A DNA stretch of 47,211 nucleotides. Origin: a virus. Below the pieces are notes generated by a model, which saw only the letters and a list, made by a program, of their open reading frames with translations, had not been told where the DNA came from and did not search any database. Positions 7,098 through 13,684 of the stretch are shown here, piece after piece (the first letter of the stretch is position 1; each line of letters starts with the position of its first letter). The translations under genes and the position numbers were made by a program. The stretch spans positions 1 through 47,211 of IMG/VR virus record IMGVR_UViG_3300022902_000026; one strand, written 5' to 3'.

Positions 7098-7445
7098 ATG
7101 CATGTCGATCTTTTGTTCCCGAGTAAATATATCAAAGCCGCAGACCTGATGGATAAGCCGGAAGGTGCGCCGCTCACCATATCCAGGATAGAAAAGGAAA
7201 CCCTCAAGATGCAGGACGGCTCCGAGGAGGAAAAGTGGGTGGTTCACTTCGATGAGTGGTCAAGCCAGCCCGAGGATAAGCGCAAGCGTCTTGTTTTGAA
7301 TAAGACCAACGCCATCTCCATCGCCACCGTTCATGGCAATGAAACAGACGAGTGGAAGGGCAAAAAGATTACGCTCTACGCCACCACCTGCATGGCTTTC
7401 GGATCTCGTCAGGATTGCATCCGGATTCAGACGGCAGATAGGTAG
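7098..7445 (+). CDS. conserved phage protein next to the exonuclease, 115 aa
   Basis: The protein has SKYIKAADLMDK, LTISRIEKETL, KWVVHFDEW, LVLNKTNAISIATVHG and WKGKKITLYAT. It resembles a conserved family of small mainly-beta proteins found beside exonuclease or recombinase genes in many phages. The pattern of strands is compatible with an OB-like fold and single-stranded DNA binding, but no signature residue proves it. It starts 1 base after the exonuclease stop, so the two are made together. Confidence 0.65.
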   Translation: MHVDLLFPSKYIKAADLMDKPEGAPLTISRIEKETLKMQDGSEEEKWVVHFDEWSSQPEDKRKRLVLNKTNAISIATVHGNETDEWKGKKITLYATTCMAFGSRQDCIRIQTADR

Positions 7446-7520
7446 CCATGTACGCGACCGGCCCCAAGACCGCGCCACCGGCACCATGACGAAGAAGCAA
7501 AACAGGTAGCACCGTAGCAC

Positions 7521-7590
7521 GAGCCCTGCAGCTCAGAACATCAACCAGGTTTACCCCGATCCTCCCGCGTCCTTGTGTCTCGCAGGGCTC
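7521..7590. other. 9-bp perfect inverted repeat in a 172-base gap
   Basis: GAGCCCTGC (7521-7529) pairs exactly with GCAGGGCTC (7582-7590), enclosing 52 bases. The gap from 7446 to 7617 has no convincing reading frame. The outer stem resembles a tRNA acceptor, but there is no T loop, so it is not called a tRNA. It could be a structured leader for the gene at 7618 or a processing site. Confidence 0.35.
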
Positions 7591-7617
7591 CGAGTGGCGC
7601 GGGGGGAGAGGATTATT

Positions 7618-7824
7618 ATGAAGAGGAAGAAGAGGGAAGTCGTCGAAACCGCGTGGGAAGTACTGCGCATGGCCAATAAATTAAACCTGCCCCTCGGGTT
7701 CGACGGCAGCGGGTTCATCACATTCAACGACAGGGTTTTTGACAGACTAGAAGAGGTATACTCGTACATGGACGGCACCGCAGACGAACGCCTGAGAATA
7801 GCAAACGGTGAGCCGCAAACATGA
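7618..7824 (+). CDS. small hypothetical protein, 68 aa
   Basis: The ATG at 7618 has GAGAGG 8 bases before it. The protein opens with a basic run (MKRKKREVVE), then a helix WEVLRMANKLN, a GFDGSGFITFND hairpin and an acidic helix. The end overlaps the Lar-like gene by 4 bases. No known family. Confidence 0.55.
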   Translation: MKRKKREVVETAWEVLRMANKLNLPLGFDGSGFITFNDRVFDRLEEVYSYMDGTADERLRIANGEPQT

Positions 7825-8036
7825 CCCTAAACAGCCCATACAAGAACTGGCACTACACCGCCGCCTGCCCGAAGTGCGGCAAATCCTGCGCCCTGTGCGC
7901 GCGCGGCGACGGGTACGCCTACAACTGCTCGCACGGGCGCCGGGGATGCGACTACTGGGGGCCGGCGGCGGACACGGTCAGCGAGGCGCTGGAGGCCCAC
8001 AACGAGGCGGTGCGGTGCTGGGAGGTGGCGGCATGA
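7821..8036 (+). CDS. Lar-like restriction-alleviation zinc protein
   Basis: The 71-residue protein shows CPKCGKSCALC (Cys16, 19, 23, 26), a second pair Cys36 and Cys43, then YWGPAADTVSEALEAHNEAV. The Cys-rich knuckles followed by GP and a helix of the EAxxAxN type match Lar-family proteins, named after the Rac-prophage protein that eases type I restriction. Many phage homologues have no tested function. It sits just before the DpdA/QueD genes, so an anti-restriction theme is plausible. Confidence 0.65.
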   Translation: MTLNSPYKNWHYTAACPKCGKSCALCARGDGYAYNCSHGRRGCDYWGPAADTVSEALEAHNEAVRCWEVAA

Positions 8037-8260
8037 GTTACCAGCAAGGGAACGGCCCACGGCTCAAGACCTACGCCCGCACCATGGCAGCCCTCCGCGC
8101 GCTGAAATCAACCCTGGACGGTCGCACCTGCACGGACTACCGACCGCGCACCGGACTCGACGGGGCCACCTGCCGGACGTGTGACGGGGGATGGTGGGCA
8201 CATCTCACGCGGCTGCAGCGGGTGGCGGAGTGGTTTGGGTTTTACGTGAGGCCAAAATGA
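8033..8260 (+). CDS. small hypothetical protein with CxxC, 75 aa
   Basis: It starts ATGA-coupled to the Lar-like gene and ends ATGA-coupled to the DpdA-like gene. A basic N-terminal helix (YARTMAALRALKSTLDG) is followed by CTDY and CRTCDGGWW, then a Trp/Phe-rich helix. It could be a small zinc protein. Position between Lar-like and DpdA-like genes suggests a shared operon role, but no domain is recognised. Confidence 0.55.
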   Translation: MSYQQGNGPRLKTYARTMAALRALKSTLDGRTCTDYRPRTGLDGATCRTCDGGWWAHLTRLQRVAEWFGFYVRPK

Positions 8261-8901
8261 TGGTCATGCCGAGCAACTGGGCCGCGCTAGTGGTCGGATA
8301 TTGGGCCGGTAAATATCCAGGCAGCATGGGACACCTGTACAGCCCTGGTGGGCTCAAAAAGCAACCTTATGGAGAGTGGCTCCCGTATGCGCTGGATAAC
8401 GGGGCGTGGAGCGCCCACCTGAGTGGCAAGCCGTGGGATCCGGACGCGTGGCGGAATCATCTAATGACGGCGGCTTTGTCTGGTCAGGACCCCATATGGG
8501 CCGTGGTTCCGGATGTTGTCGGGAACATGCGGCGCACGCTTGAAATGTGGAATAATTACGCGGCAGAGGTTGCCCGCTACTCGTGGCCACTGGCATTTGC
8601 AGCCCAGGATGGAATGGAGCCGTCGGACGTTCCCGATACTGCCGCCGTGGTGTTTTTGGGTGGGTCCACAAACTGGAAGCTGGCCAACATAGATAAGTGG
8701 GGTGCATCTTTTCCGGGGCGTCTACATGTTGCTCGGGTCACCACATACAAACGGCTGAGAATATGTCAGCGCGCTGGTGCAGTGAGTTGTGATGGAACTG
8801 GATGGGGTCGCGCTCGTGGTGCTCAATATGCGGACCTTCACAGATATATAAGAGAGGAGTGGGGCAATGAAAATGAAACTCTGGATCCGCCAAGAATTTG
8901 A
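8257..8901 (+). CDS. DpdA-like 7-deazaguanine transglycosylase
   Basis: The 214-residue protein carries the pattern of phage DpdA-type members of the tRNA-guanine transglycosylase superfamily: ALDNGAW (Asp49), VVPDVVGN (Asp86), AAQDGM (Asp118), VFLGGSTNWK (about 133-141), LHVARV (156-161) and SCDGTGW (Asp179). DpdA exchanges guanine in DNA for a 7-deazaguanine base such as preQ0, which shields phage DNA from restriction. It overlaps the QueD gene by 35 bases, supporting this role over a tRNA role. The catalytic Asp pair is assigned by motif position only. The ATG at 8257 is chosen for the ATGA overlap. Confidence 0.75.
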   Translation: MMVMPSNWAALVVGYWAGKYPGSMGHLYSPGGLKKQPYGEWLPYALDNGAWSAHLSGKPWDPDAWRNHLMTAALSGQDPIWAVVPDVVGNMRRTLEMWNNYAAEVARYSWPLAFAAQDGMEPSDVPDTAAVVFLGGSTNWKLANIDKWGASFPGRLHVARVTTYKRLRICQRAGAVSCDGTGWGRARGAQYADLHRYIREEWGNENETLDPPRI

Positions 8902-9223
8902 TGCAGCTCACAACCTAAAAGGAACGTTTCCGCCGGGTCACCAGTGCTGCCGCGTACACGGTCACCGCTACGAGGCAACCATTACTCTGGCCGTGGAGGA
9001 CGACGGCGAGGATGTGATGGTTGACTATCACGATATGCACGCGGGCCTTGCGCATGAATTGAAAAGGTTTGATCACTATGACCTAAACGAAGTCATGGAC
9101 AAACCGCCGACGTGTGAAAACGTAGCGCGCCTCCTGTGGTCAAGGTTGAGTATCCGCTGGCCAGAACTGGACACGGTAGAGATCCAGGAGCAGAGCAGCA
9201 CAGGGTGTGTGCTGACAAAGTGA
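8867..9223 (+). CDS. queD: QueD, 6-carboxy-tetrahydropterin synthase
   Basis: The 118-residue enzyme has FDAAHNL (His15), then Cys27 four residues before His31-Gly-His33, the Zn triad and catalytic Cys of QueD, FDHYDLN (Asp69-His70), PTCENVARLLW (Glu84) and VEIQEQ. QueD converts 7,8-dihydroneopterin triphosphate to 6-carboxy-tetrahydropterin, the second step toward preQ0. QueE, QueC and FolE are not in this window, so the phage would lean on host enzymes and boost one step. Coupling to a DpdA-like gene points to DNA modification rather than queuosine in tRNA. AGAGAGGAG precedes the ATG. Confidence 0.9.
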   Translation: MKMKLWIRQEFDAAHNLKGTFPPGHQCCRVHGHRYEATITLAVEDDGEDVMVDYHDMHAGLAHELKRFDHYDLNEVMDKPPTCENVARLLWSRLSIRWPELDTVEIQEQSSTGCVLTK

Positions 9224-9326
9224 ACACGCCGGCCCCGGGTAGACTGCCAACGCCGTAGGGTTCTCAGGAGGATTGGTTAGGGTTTTCGAACGAGCCCGGG
9301 TGCCGGCTTTTGGAGAGGTGGATATT

Positions 9327-9575
9327 ATGGGCGAACCATACGACGGCGACGAAGAAGCTATCTACTGGGATGAACACGACTGGGCAGACGCACATGAGCC
9401 CGTAATAACCTGCCCAACATGCGGATCCACCTACAGCCCCGAGTCCCCGGACTGGGTCAAGGTCGGCGACGAGTACCGGCACATGGACTGGGGCTGGCCC
9501 GGGGTGATTGGTGAGCCGGTTGTTTGCGGGGTGGTGGTGGTGACTGAGCGAGGAGATGACGATGAAACCGAGTGA
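9327..9575 (+). CDS. small acidic zinc-ribbon-like protein, 82 aa
   Basis: GGAGAGG lies 8 bases before the ATG at 9327; an upstream TTG in the same frame sits too close to its own GGAGG. The N-terminus is strongly acidic and Trp-rich (YDGDEEAIYWDEHDW), followed by CPTCG and a single distant Cys, so a zinc knuckle is possible. Ends overlap the next gene. Function unknown. Confidence 0.5.
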   Translation: MGEPYDGDEEAIYWDEHDWADAHEPVITCPTCGSTYSPESPDWVKVGDEYRHMDWGWPGVIGEPVVCGVVVVTERGDDDETE

Positions 9576-9927
9576 GGCACTAGAAGACCTGCGCCAAATA
9601 GAAATCTGGTTCGCCATGCAGTCTATGCATGACCATGTCCCGGATTGGGTCCAGGTGAACATTGACAACATCCGGTCCCGGCTCCAGCCCAGCGGGGGCG
9701 CGGTGGAGCGGGTGCTGAAACTGGACGTGAATAAGTACCCGTTCAAAATCGAAGGAGAGCAAGCGTTCGGAACTCGGGATCCGTACACCGTCACCATCTA
9801 CACCGAGATTCCAGACACGGACCCGGTTCACGATATGGAACTGGATGACGAGCACGAGGGGTGCGGGGGCACCTTAGAGGCAGCCGCCAAAGCCGCCCTG
9901 GACGCGATGGAGGCCGACGATGAGTAG
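9562..9927 (+). CDS. hypothetical protein with PSGGAV linker, 121 aa
   Basis: The second ATG (9562) is preferred because AGGAG abuts the first one at 9556. An N-terminal helix (EALEDLRQIEIWFAM) leads to a linker LQPSGGAVE, a beta region (YPFKIEGE, YTVTIYTEIP) and an acidic Ala-rich C-terminal helix. The linker is encoded by a 27-base block that recurs in the next gene. No family is recognised. Confidence 0.5.
   Translation: MKPSEALEDLRQIEIWFAMQSMHDHVPDWVQVNIDNIRSRLQPSGGAVERVLKLDVNKYPFKIEGEQAFGTRDPYTVTIYTEIPDTDPVHDMELDDEHEGCGGTLEAAAKAALDAMEADDE
9681..9707 (+). repeat. 27-base coding repeat, copy 1
   Basis: This block matches 10171-10197 with one mismatch and is read in the same frame in both genes (LQPSGGAVE here, LKPSGGAVD there). 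The last 22 bases are identical. It behaves like a shared linker between otherwise different small proteins. Confidence 0.6.
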
Positions 9928-10402
9928 CGAGAGCGAGAGGCTGGAACTGTGCAAGGAGTGCACCCACACCTGTGTAGTGGGGACCGAATACGAAAGTGAA
10001 TCATGCGACCTTCAGAGAGGTAAATCCACGCCACCGGACGTTATCTGCTCTATGTGCAGCGAAGGCTCCGAAGAGGGCAACCCAACAGTGGGCGACCACC
10101 GCTTCGGGATCTGTCTCGACTGCCACACCAGGACCGGGCGCGTATTCGCTGCCACTTCGGACACCCAGCCGCTCAAGCCCAGCGGGGGCGCGGTGGATGC
10201 ACCCGATCCAGGCGCAATCAACCGCCGAGTCCGCTGCATCCGCGCCGCGCTCGAAACCGTTGACGAGTTCGCGCACCCGGGGGTTGTCCATGACCTTGAG
10301 GTGCTCGCGACCCTGTCCCGCCATGTGCAGGGGCAGGGGGGACACGTGGGGCCACCTTCCTGTTTTGGTCACTCCCCGGAGAGCCCCGAGCCTTCCATGT
10401 AA
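9920..10402 (+). CDS. hypothetical Cys-rich protein, 160 aa
   Basis: The protein has CKECTHTC, a Cys at about 29, CSMC and CLDC pairs in the first 70 residues, typical of zinc binding. These are followed by the LKPSGGAVD linker and a helical domain (INRRVRCIRAALETVDEF, VVHDLEVLATLSRHV). It overlaps the previous gene by 8 bases and runs tail to tail into the endolysin gene, overlapping it by 34 bases. No catalytic motif is seen. Confidence 0.55.
   Translation: MSSESERLELCKECTHTCVVGTEYESESCDLQRGKSTPPDVICSMCSEGSEEGNPTVGDHRFGICLDCHTRTGRVFAATSDTQPLKPSGGAVDAPDPGAINRRVRCIRAALETVDEFAHPGVVHDLEVLATLSRHVQGQGGHVGPPSCFGHSPESPEPSM
10171..10197 (+). repeat. 27-base coding repeat, copy 2
   Basis: Second copy of the block at 9681-9707, in frame in the 9920 gene. 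Recurrence of the DNA, not only the peptide, points to recent copying. Confidence 0.6.
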
Positions 10403-11010
10403 AGATGGACTCGCTCATCCGAAAGAATAACTGGATCAGTTTTCCCTTTCCTAATCCAGCGGTGGCACGTGTAAGACTCAAGCGACGGCACAATCTGAAC
10501 CAGCTCCCCGACCATATCCCGCCACTGTTCAATCAGCCCGGGACCTTCCCTTCCTGGCAACTCAACCCCAATCGAGAAGTAATTGACCCTGCGCCGGCCC
10601 TTGTAATTGCTCCCGCCAGCATGGGGAATGTTCATGTCCAGTTCGCCCTGCTGAGAAAAGTCCCCGTCCGCAGACCGAGCAGAGATATGAGCGCCGCCCA
10701 TGCGCCTCCACTTCCCGTCAGGGCACAGCACCAGGTGCCGCTTCTTGCCGTCTGCGCAGCGGATAGACTTGTTGATGCCCACGGGCCATCCGCCGGACCT
10801 AGCCGCCGCCATCTCTTTATCCTCGCGCCACACAGGGTTGTGCAGCCACTTGGCCGGGTTCGTCCCCTTTGCCGCGCTGTGAATAACCAGGAGCGTGGGC
10901 GGCTCCTCAAACTTGCGCCGGCCACGGAAATAAGCCGGATACCAGTCAAGGCTGTGCATCCGGGTCTCGCCTGGGGTCGGGGGGAAGGTCGCGTCTCCAT
11001 TCTCGCTCAT
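10369..11010 (-). CDS. N-acetylmuramoyl-L-alanine amidase endolysin
   Basis: The 213-residue protein has the Amidase_2 layout: LLVIHSAA (His44), GGAHISARSADGD (His108), NYFSIGVELPG (Glu150) and TCHRWIRKGKTDP (His183, Lys190, Asp192). The family cuts the bond between N-acetylmuramic acid and L-alanine in peptidoglycan. Zn would be held by His44, His183 and Asp192, as in T7-type amidases. There is no signal peptide, so export would need a holin. It is unusual in standing apart from the other minus-strand lysis-region genes, separated by the plus-strand block 11150-12387. Confidence 0.85.
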   Translation of the reverse strand: MSENGDATFPPTPGETRMHSLDWYPAYFRGRRKFEEPPTLLVIHSAAKGTNPAKWLHNPVWREDKEMAAARSGGWPVGINKSIRCADGKKRHLVLCPDGKWRRMGGAHISARSADGDFSQQGELDMNIPHAGGSNYKGRRRVNYFSIGVELPGREGPGLIEQWRDMVGELVQIVPSLESYTCHRWIRKGKTDPVILSDERVHLYMEGSGLSGE

Positions 11011-11070
11011 GCCCCCATTCTAGCAGATTTGGCACGGGAAATATTTCTGAATTTAATTCGGGTCAACCCA

Positions 11071-11098
11071 TTGACCAAGTAATAGATTCTGTTACTAT
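11071..11098 (+). promoter_or_regulatory. early promoter 3 with 17-bp operator
   Basis: TTGACC (11071-11076) and TACTAT (11093-11098) have a 16-base spacer. The spacer holds GTAATAGATTCTGTTAC (11079-11095), a 17-base near-palindrome with one asymmetric pair. The same element recurs at 11832-11859. It lies in the 139-base gap between the divergent endolysin and the small gene at 11150. Binding at this place should block RNA polymerase. Confidence 0.65.
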
Positions 11099-11149
11099 GT
11101 ATTTAGAAGTTGAGGGGAACAAAAAGCGAACCCGAACAAGGAAAATAAT

Positions 11150-11320
11150 ATGACTTACTACGAGATCATGCAAGACGCAATCCGCAGCATCCGCAGCAAT
11201 GGAAGCGTATCAGACTGGTCAATCAGGTTGGAGTGCCAGCGAGCAATGATGAGGGCTGGCCATTACCCTACCTTTCAATCCATCGCGGACATGATGAGCG
11301 CAATAAAGGAAGACCTGTAA
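11150..11320 (+). CDS. small hypothetical early protein, 56 aa
   Basis: An ATG at 11150 follows the GAACCCGAACAAGGAAAAT leader shared with 4498-4520. The frame runs to TAA at 11318-11320. The helical protein contains MTYYEIMQDAIRSIRS, SDWSIRLECQRAMMRAGHY and FQSIADMMSAIKEDL. The next start follows 1 base later. No domain is recognised; Met and Ile density suggests a small helical bundle. Confidence 0.55.
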   Translation: MTYYEIMQDAIRSIRSNGSVSDWSIRLECQRAMMRAGHYPTFQSIADMMSAIKEDL

Positions 11321-11321
11321 A

Positions 11322-11594
11322 ATGAAATTTAAAATAACATTCGGAGTTCCATGCCAATCATGTGGCTTAATAATGGCGTCAAAAAAAACAAGCGCAACCA
11401 GGGCCGTGTGCTGGTGTTCCGATCCTGAATGCAGCGAGTTTATGAAATTCTATGGGACACTAGAGGATGGGGCAGTTGATGCCGTGATGCTTTGCAGAAC
11501 ATTTCAAAGAACAGCATGTGATGTTGCCGACGCACATGACGGCTTTGTAGAGTTGGGAATAGTTCCAGAAATGGCGAGGCGCCCATGCCCCTAA
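11322..11594 (+). CDS. small Cys-rich protein, 90 aa
   Basis: The protein has CQSC, CWCSDPEC and further Cys residues, a likely zinc-binding core, with an AVMLCRTFQRTACDVADAH helix after it. Codons are richer in A and T than in the flanking genes. The 3' end overlaps the winged-helix gene by 10 bases. Function is not known. Confidence 0.55.
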   Translation: MKFKITFGVPCQSCGLIMASKKTSATRAVCWCSDPECSEFMKFYGTLEDGAVDAVMLCRTFQRTACDVADAHDGFVELGIVPEMARRPCP

Positions 11595-11827
11595 ACCCAA
11601 CCACCTACACCCCACGCAAGGGTTCCAACGCGGCCCGAGTGCTGGCTATAATGAATCATGCGCCTAAGATGCCCTGCTCCATCCGGCGACTGTCCACAGA
11701 CACCGGCCTAACCCGCGCCCAAGTCTCCAGCGCCCTGAACAACCTACGCCGCGCCGGATACGTCAAGCAATCGGGCTGGACCTTGACCGGGAAGAAGTGC
11801 GAGAAAGTTGAAAATAAATCCGGTTGA
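11585..11827 (+). CDS. winged helix-turn-helix regulator
   Basis: The 80-residue protein fits a minimal wHTH: a basic arm (TYTPRKGSN), helix 1 ARVLAIMNHAP, helix 2 SIRRLSTDTGL, recognition helix TRAQVSSALNNLRRAGY and a wing VKQSGWTLTGKK. It is transcribed from early promoter 3 and ends 5 bases before early promoter 4. Both promoters carry the same 17-bp near-palindrome, so it is the best local candidate to bind that site. It has no inducer or dimerisation domain beyond the core, similar to small phage regulators. Confidence 0.7.
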   Translation: MPLNPTTYTPRKGSNAARVLAIMNHAPKMPCSIRRLSTDTGLTRAQVSSALNNLRRAGYVKQSGWTLTGKKCEKVENKSG

Positions 11828-11831
11828 CCCC

Positions 11832-11859
11832 TTGACCTGGTAATAGATTCTGTTACTAT
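11832..11859 (+). promoter_or_regulatory. early promoter 4, copy of promoter 3
   Basis: TTGACC (11832-11837) and TACTAT (11854-11859) are 16 bases apart, with the same GTAATAGATTCTGTTAC near-palindrome (11840-11856) in the spacer. A second TTGACC lies just upstream at 11824. The following bases TATTTAG are shared with promoter 3. It drives 11910-12387. Confidence 0.65.
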
Positions 11860-11909
11860 GTATTTAGTTAGAGGGGACGAAACAGCACACACCGAACCGG
11901 GAAAAGACC

Positions 11910-12137
11910 ATGTCATACAAAACCATCGCCACCGAGAAAGAGACCGCCACCGTAACCCCGATTTACAGCGATGTTGAGGACCTGGTAGCCGGTCAGGCTT
12001 ACGAACTGGTCAAGGTCACCGAGACCATCGAGCACGAGTGCTACATGCCTTGGAATGTCTGGGAGAAAAAAACCTTCAAGTCAGTGTCCTACGAGGTCAA
12101 CGGCCAGCGCTACGGAAACGAATTCTTTCAGGCGTAG
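11910..12137 (+). CDS. small hypothetical early protein, 75 aa
   Basis: First gene after early promoter 4, with GGGAAAAG before the ATG. Mostly beta: TATVTPIYSDVEDL, QAYELVKVTETIEHECYM, FKSVSYEVNGQRYG. No known family. A GCCCGG/CCGGGC hairpin (12150-12169) lies in the gap after it, before the next ribosome binding site. Confidence 0.55.
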   Translation: MSYKTIATEKETATVTPIYSDVEDLVAGQAYELVKVTETIEHECYMPWNVWEKKTFKSVSYEVNGQRYGNEFFQA

Positions 12138-12186
12138 AACCCGACCCCAGCCCGGGGGCTAAACCGGGCACTGGAGATGGAGAGAT

Positions 12187-12387
12187 ATGCAGACCACGTT
12201 AAACGTAGACGGGGAAAAGGTCAGAATCAGAACTCAGCGGGCGACCAACCAAGGAAACCACAAGGGGTGGTATGTTTGGATCAACGGGGTGCGCCATATT
12301 CGGTACATGCTTAGCGAGGGCGCTGCGATGGATTCTGTTTATGCCAAGTGGGTCCAGTGCAGGGAATCTAGCCAAACAACAACTTAG
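12187..12387 (+). CDS. small hypothetical early protein, 66 aa
   Basis: GGAGATGGAGAGAT precedes the ATG. A beta N-terminus (TLNVDGEKVRIRTQRA) leads to GWYVWINGVRHIRYML and a helix. It overlaps tail to tail with the minus-strand gene at 12368 by 20 bases. Function unknown. Confidence 0.5.
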   Translation: MQTTLNVDGEKVRIRTQRATNQGNHKGWYVWINGVRHIRYMLSEGAAMDSVYAKWVQCRESSQTTT

Positions 12388-12742
12388 ACGCCAGCCCCAG
12401 TGCAACCCCAACCGCGACCAGCCCAGCAACCATAACCCACCACGGCAGCCCCCACTCAGTCCCGAACCTCGAAGCCCGAACCCGGTCCGACCGATACGCA
12501 TACACGCACGCACCCCGGCACGACTTCGGACACGGCCACGAAACCGGATTGGCCCCTTCCTGGTCATCGCCCGGCCCCCGGTCCAGTTTCCGCGTCCAGC
12601 CCTGTTTAATGAGCACTCCACACCTTAGTTTGATGTCCTGCCAGTGGACCTTCTCTAGCCACTTGGCGGGGTGCGGGGTGGTTCCGGGGGTGCGTGTGGC
12701 GGATGTTACTGGGGCGCGGAGGTTGAACTTGGGGAGGGTCAT
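12368..12742 (-). CDS. C-tail-anchored membrane protein, SWPCP family copy 1
   Basis: The 124-residue protein has a soluble N-terminal part with GPGDDQ, SWPCP, three spaced Cys residues and RSDRV, then a C-terminal hydrophobic segment (WWVMVAGLVAVGVALGLA). The same features, in the same order, are found in the 16339-16749 gene, so the two are paralogues. A single C-terminal anchor with a Cys-rich soluble part does not match classical holins. It lies at the distal end of the minus-strand lysis region. The role is unknown; host envelope interaction or lysis control are options. Confidence 0.65.
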   Translation of the reverse strand: MTLPKFNLRAPVTSATRTPGTTPHPAKWLEKVHWQDIKLRCGVLIKQGWTRKLDRGPGDDQEGANPVSWPCPKSCRGACVYAYRSDRVRASRFGTEWGLPWWVMVAGLVAVGVALGLASKLLFG

Positions 12743-12978
12743 TGGGTGTCCGTCGCTGCTAGTTCTGCCTCAAGACCAGGTATCCGTGCCGCTTGATTGC
12801 GAGCGTGCTCAATCTGAGCCTCCAGGCAGCACCGTTCGCACCACAGGAACATGTGTTGCGGATTCCTTGCGCACTCAAGGGCACTCATCGTGCCTGCCCA
12901 ATTATGCAGCGCGCGCTCTTTGCCGCAGTTTTGGCAGGGTCCAATCAGGGGCTCGTTGCTGGATTGGTTCGGGTCCAT
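12739..12978 (-). CDS. small zinc-finger-like protein, 79 aa
   Basis: The protein has CQNCGKERALHNW and WCERCCLEAQIEHARNQ, a two-knuckle zinc pattern, and a C-terminal helix (IPGLEAELAATDTQ). It overlaps the next gene downstream by 4 bases. Such small zinc proteins are frequent in phage accessory regions and have no assigned role here. Confidence 0.55.
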   Translation of the reverse strand: MDPNQSSNEPLIGPCQNCGKERALHNWAGTMSALECARNPQHMFLWCERCCLEAQIEHARNQAARIPGLEAELAATDTQ

Positions 12979-13179
12979 CTACTTTTCTGCGTCCTTGAAA
13001 ATGTCATCCTCTGCCGCGTCCGTCTTGGCCTTCCACGCATTAACGCGCACGAACTCGGCCTCCACAGCCGCATCAAACTCGTCCGGGTCCATGCCCGTAG
13101 CCTTTGCCGCTTCCTTGATTGCGTCGTAGGCGCTGAACAGTTGCCCGCAGATTCCGATAATAGTGGCGATGTTCATCAC
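12979..13179 (-). CDS. small hypothetical protein, 66 aa
   Basis: It begins MMNIATIIGICGQLFSAYDAIKEAAKATG and continues as an acidic amphipathic helix (DEFDAAVEAEFVRVNAWKAKTD). The first 18 residues are moderately hydrophobic. The start overlaps the lipoprotein gene stop. No family is recognised. Confidence 0.5.
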   Translation of the reverse strand: MMNIATIIGICGQLFSAYDAIKEAAKATGMDPDEFDAAVEAEFVRVNAWKAKTDAAEDDIFKDAEK

Positions 13180-13508
13180 TTGCCCTCCTTGATAATCCCA
13201 GCCGATACCATGTCGAAGTAGACCCGGTTCATTGCAGCGAGCCCGATATCAATCCCCGCCTTGGCCTGAGAATATGACGTTTTGATCTTCCGGCACTTGG
13301 TCAGAGCCTCGCACTTTAGCGGGTCCGTGATGCCGTCCGCCTTGCACTTTTTGGCCCGGTCCAGGCAAGCGGCGGCGAGCTGCGGCTCAATCACCGTGCG
13401 ACCGGCGGCGGCGATTGACTTGTGCGATTTGTCGAGCACGGCAGGGAACCCTCCACAGCCCACGGCCAAGAACATCAGCGCCACCAGGGCGACTGTGATT
13501 TTGTTCAT
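13176..13508 (-). CDS. small lipoprotein, 110 aa
   Basis: A lipoprotein signal is clear: MNKITVALVALMFLAVGCGG, with the lipobox Cys at residue 18. The mature part has four more Cys residues (ACLDRAKKC, LKCEALTKC) in a helical region. It would be anchored in the outer or inner membrane of a Gram-negative host. An outer-membrane spanin is one option given the location near lysis genes, but it lacks the usual Pro-rich or coiled-coil content. It overlaps the small membrane protein upstream (ATGA). Confidence 0.7.
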   Translation of the reverse strand: MNKITVALVALMFLAVGCGGFPAVLDKSHKSIAAAGRTVIEPQLAAACLDRAKKCKADGITDPLKCEALTKCRKIKTSYSQAKAGIDIGLAAMNRVYFDMVSAGIIKEGK

Positions 13509-13684
13509 TTGGTTTCCTCCCGCTTGATCTTCGGTGCGGTCTTGTCAACGCCCGCCTTGGCTAGCAACATCGCGAAACCAGTGGCCACGGCATCGCCTCC
13601 GATTGTGCCAGCGACTCCGAGCACCACCAATCCGATCACCATGAGGCTGGTTATGATTAAGCGCGGTTCTAGTAACTTTTCCAT
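13505..13684 (-). CDS. single-span membrane protein, holin candidate, 59 aa
   Basis: The 59-residue reading frame starts at an ATG with GGAG 6 bases upstream and ends in an ATGA overlap with the lipoprotein gene. Residues 9-30 form a hydrophobic helix (LIITSLMVIGLVVLGVAG), followed by a second weaker stretch (ATGFAMLLAKAG) and a basic tail (KIKREETK). Size, charge at the end and neighbours fit a small holin or holin-like protein, although phage membrane proteins of this size also have other roles. Confidence 0.55.
   Translation of the reverse strand: MEKLLEPRLIITSLMVIGLVVLGVAGTIGGDAVATGFAMLLAKAGVDKTAPKIKREETK

Noticed and set aside
7521-7590. Second tRNA gene
   Set aside because: The 9-bp outer stem resembles an acceptor, but no T arm (TTC loop) or anticodon stem folds inside.
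10405-11082. 225-residue plus-strand reading frame
   Set aside because: It is antisense to the endolysin, has no family features and results from G+C-rich codon use on the other strand.
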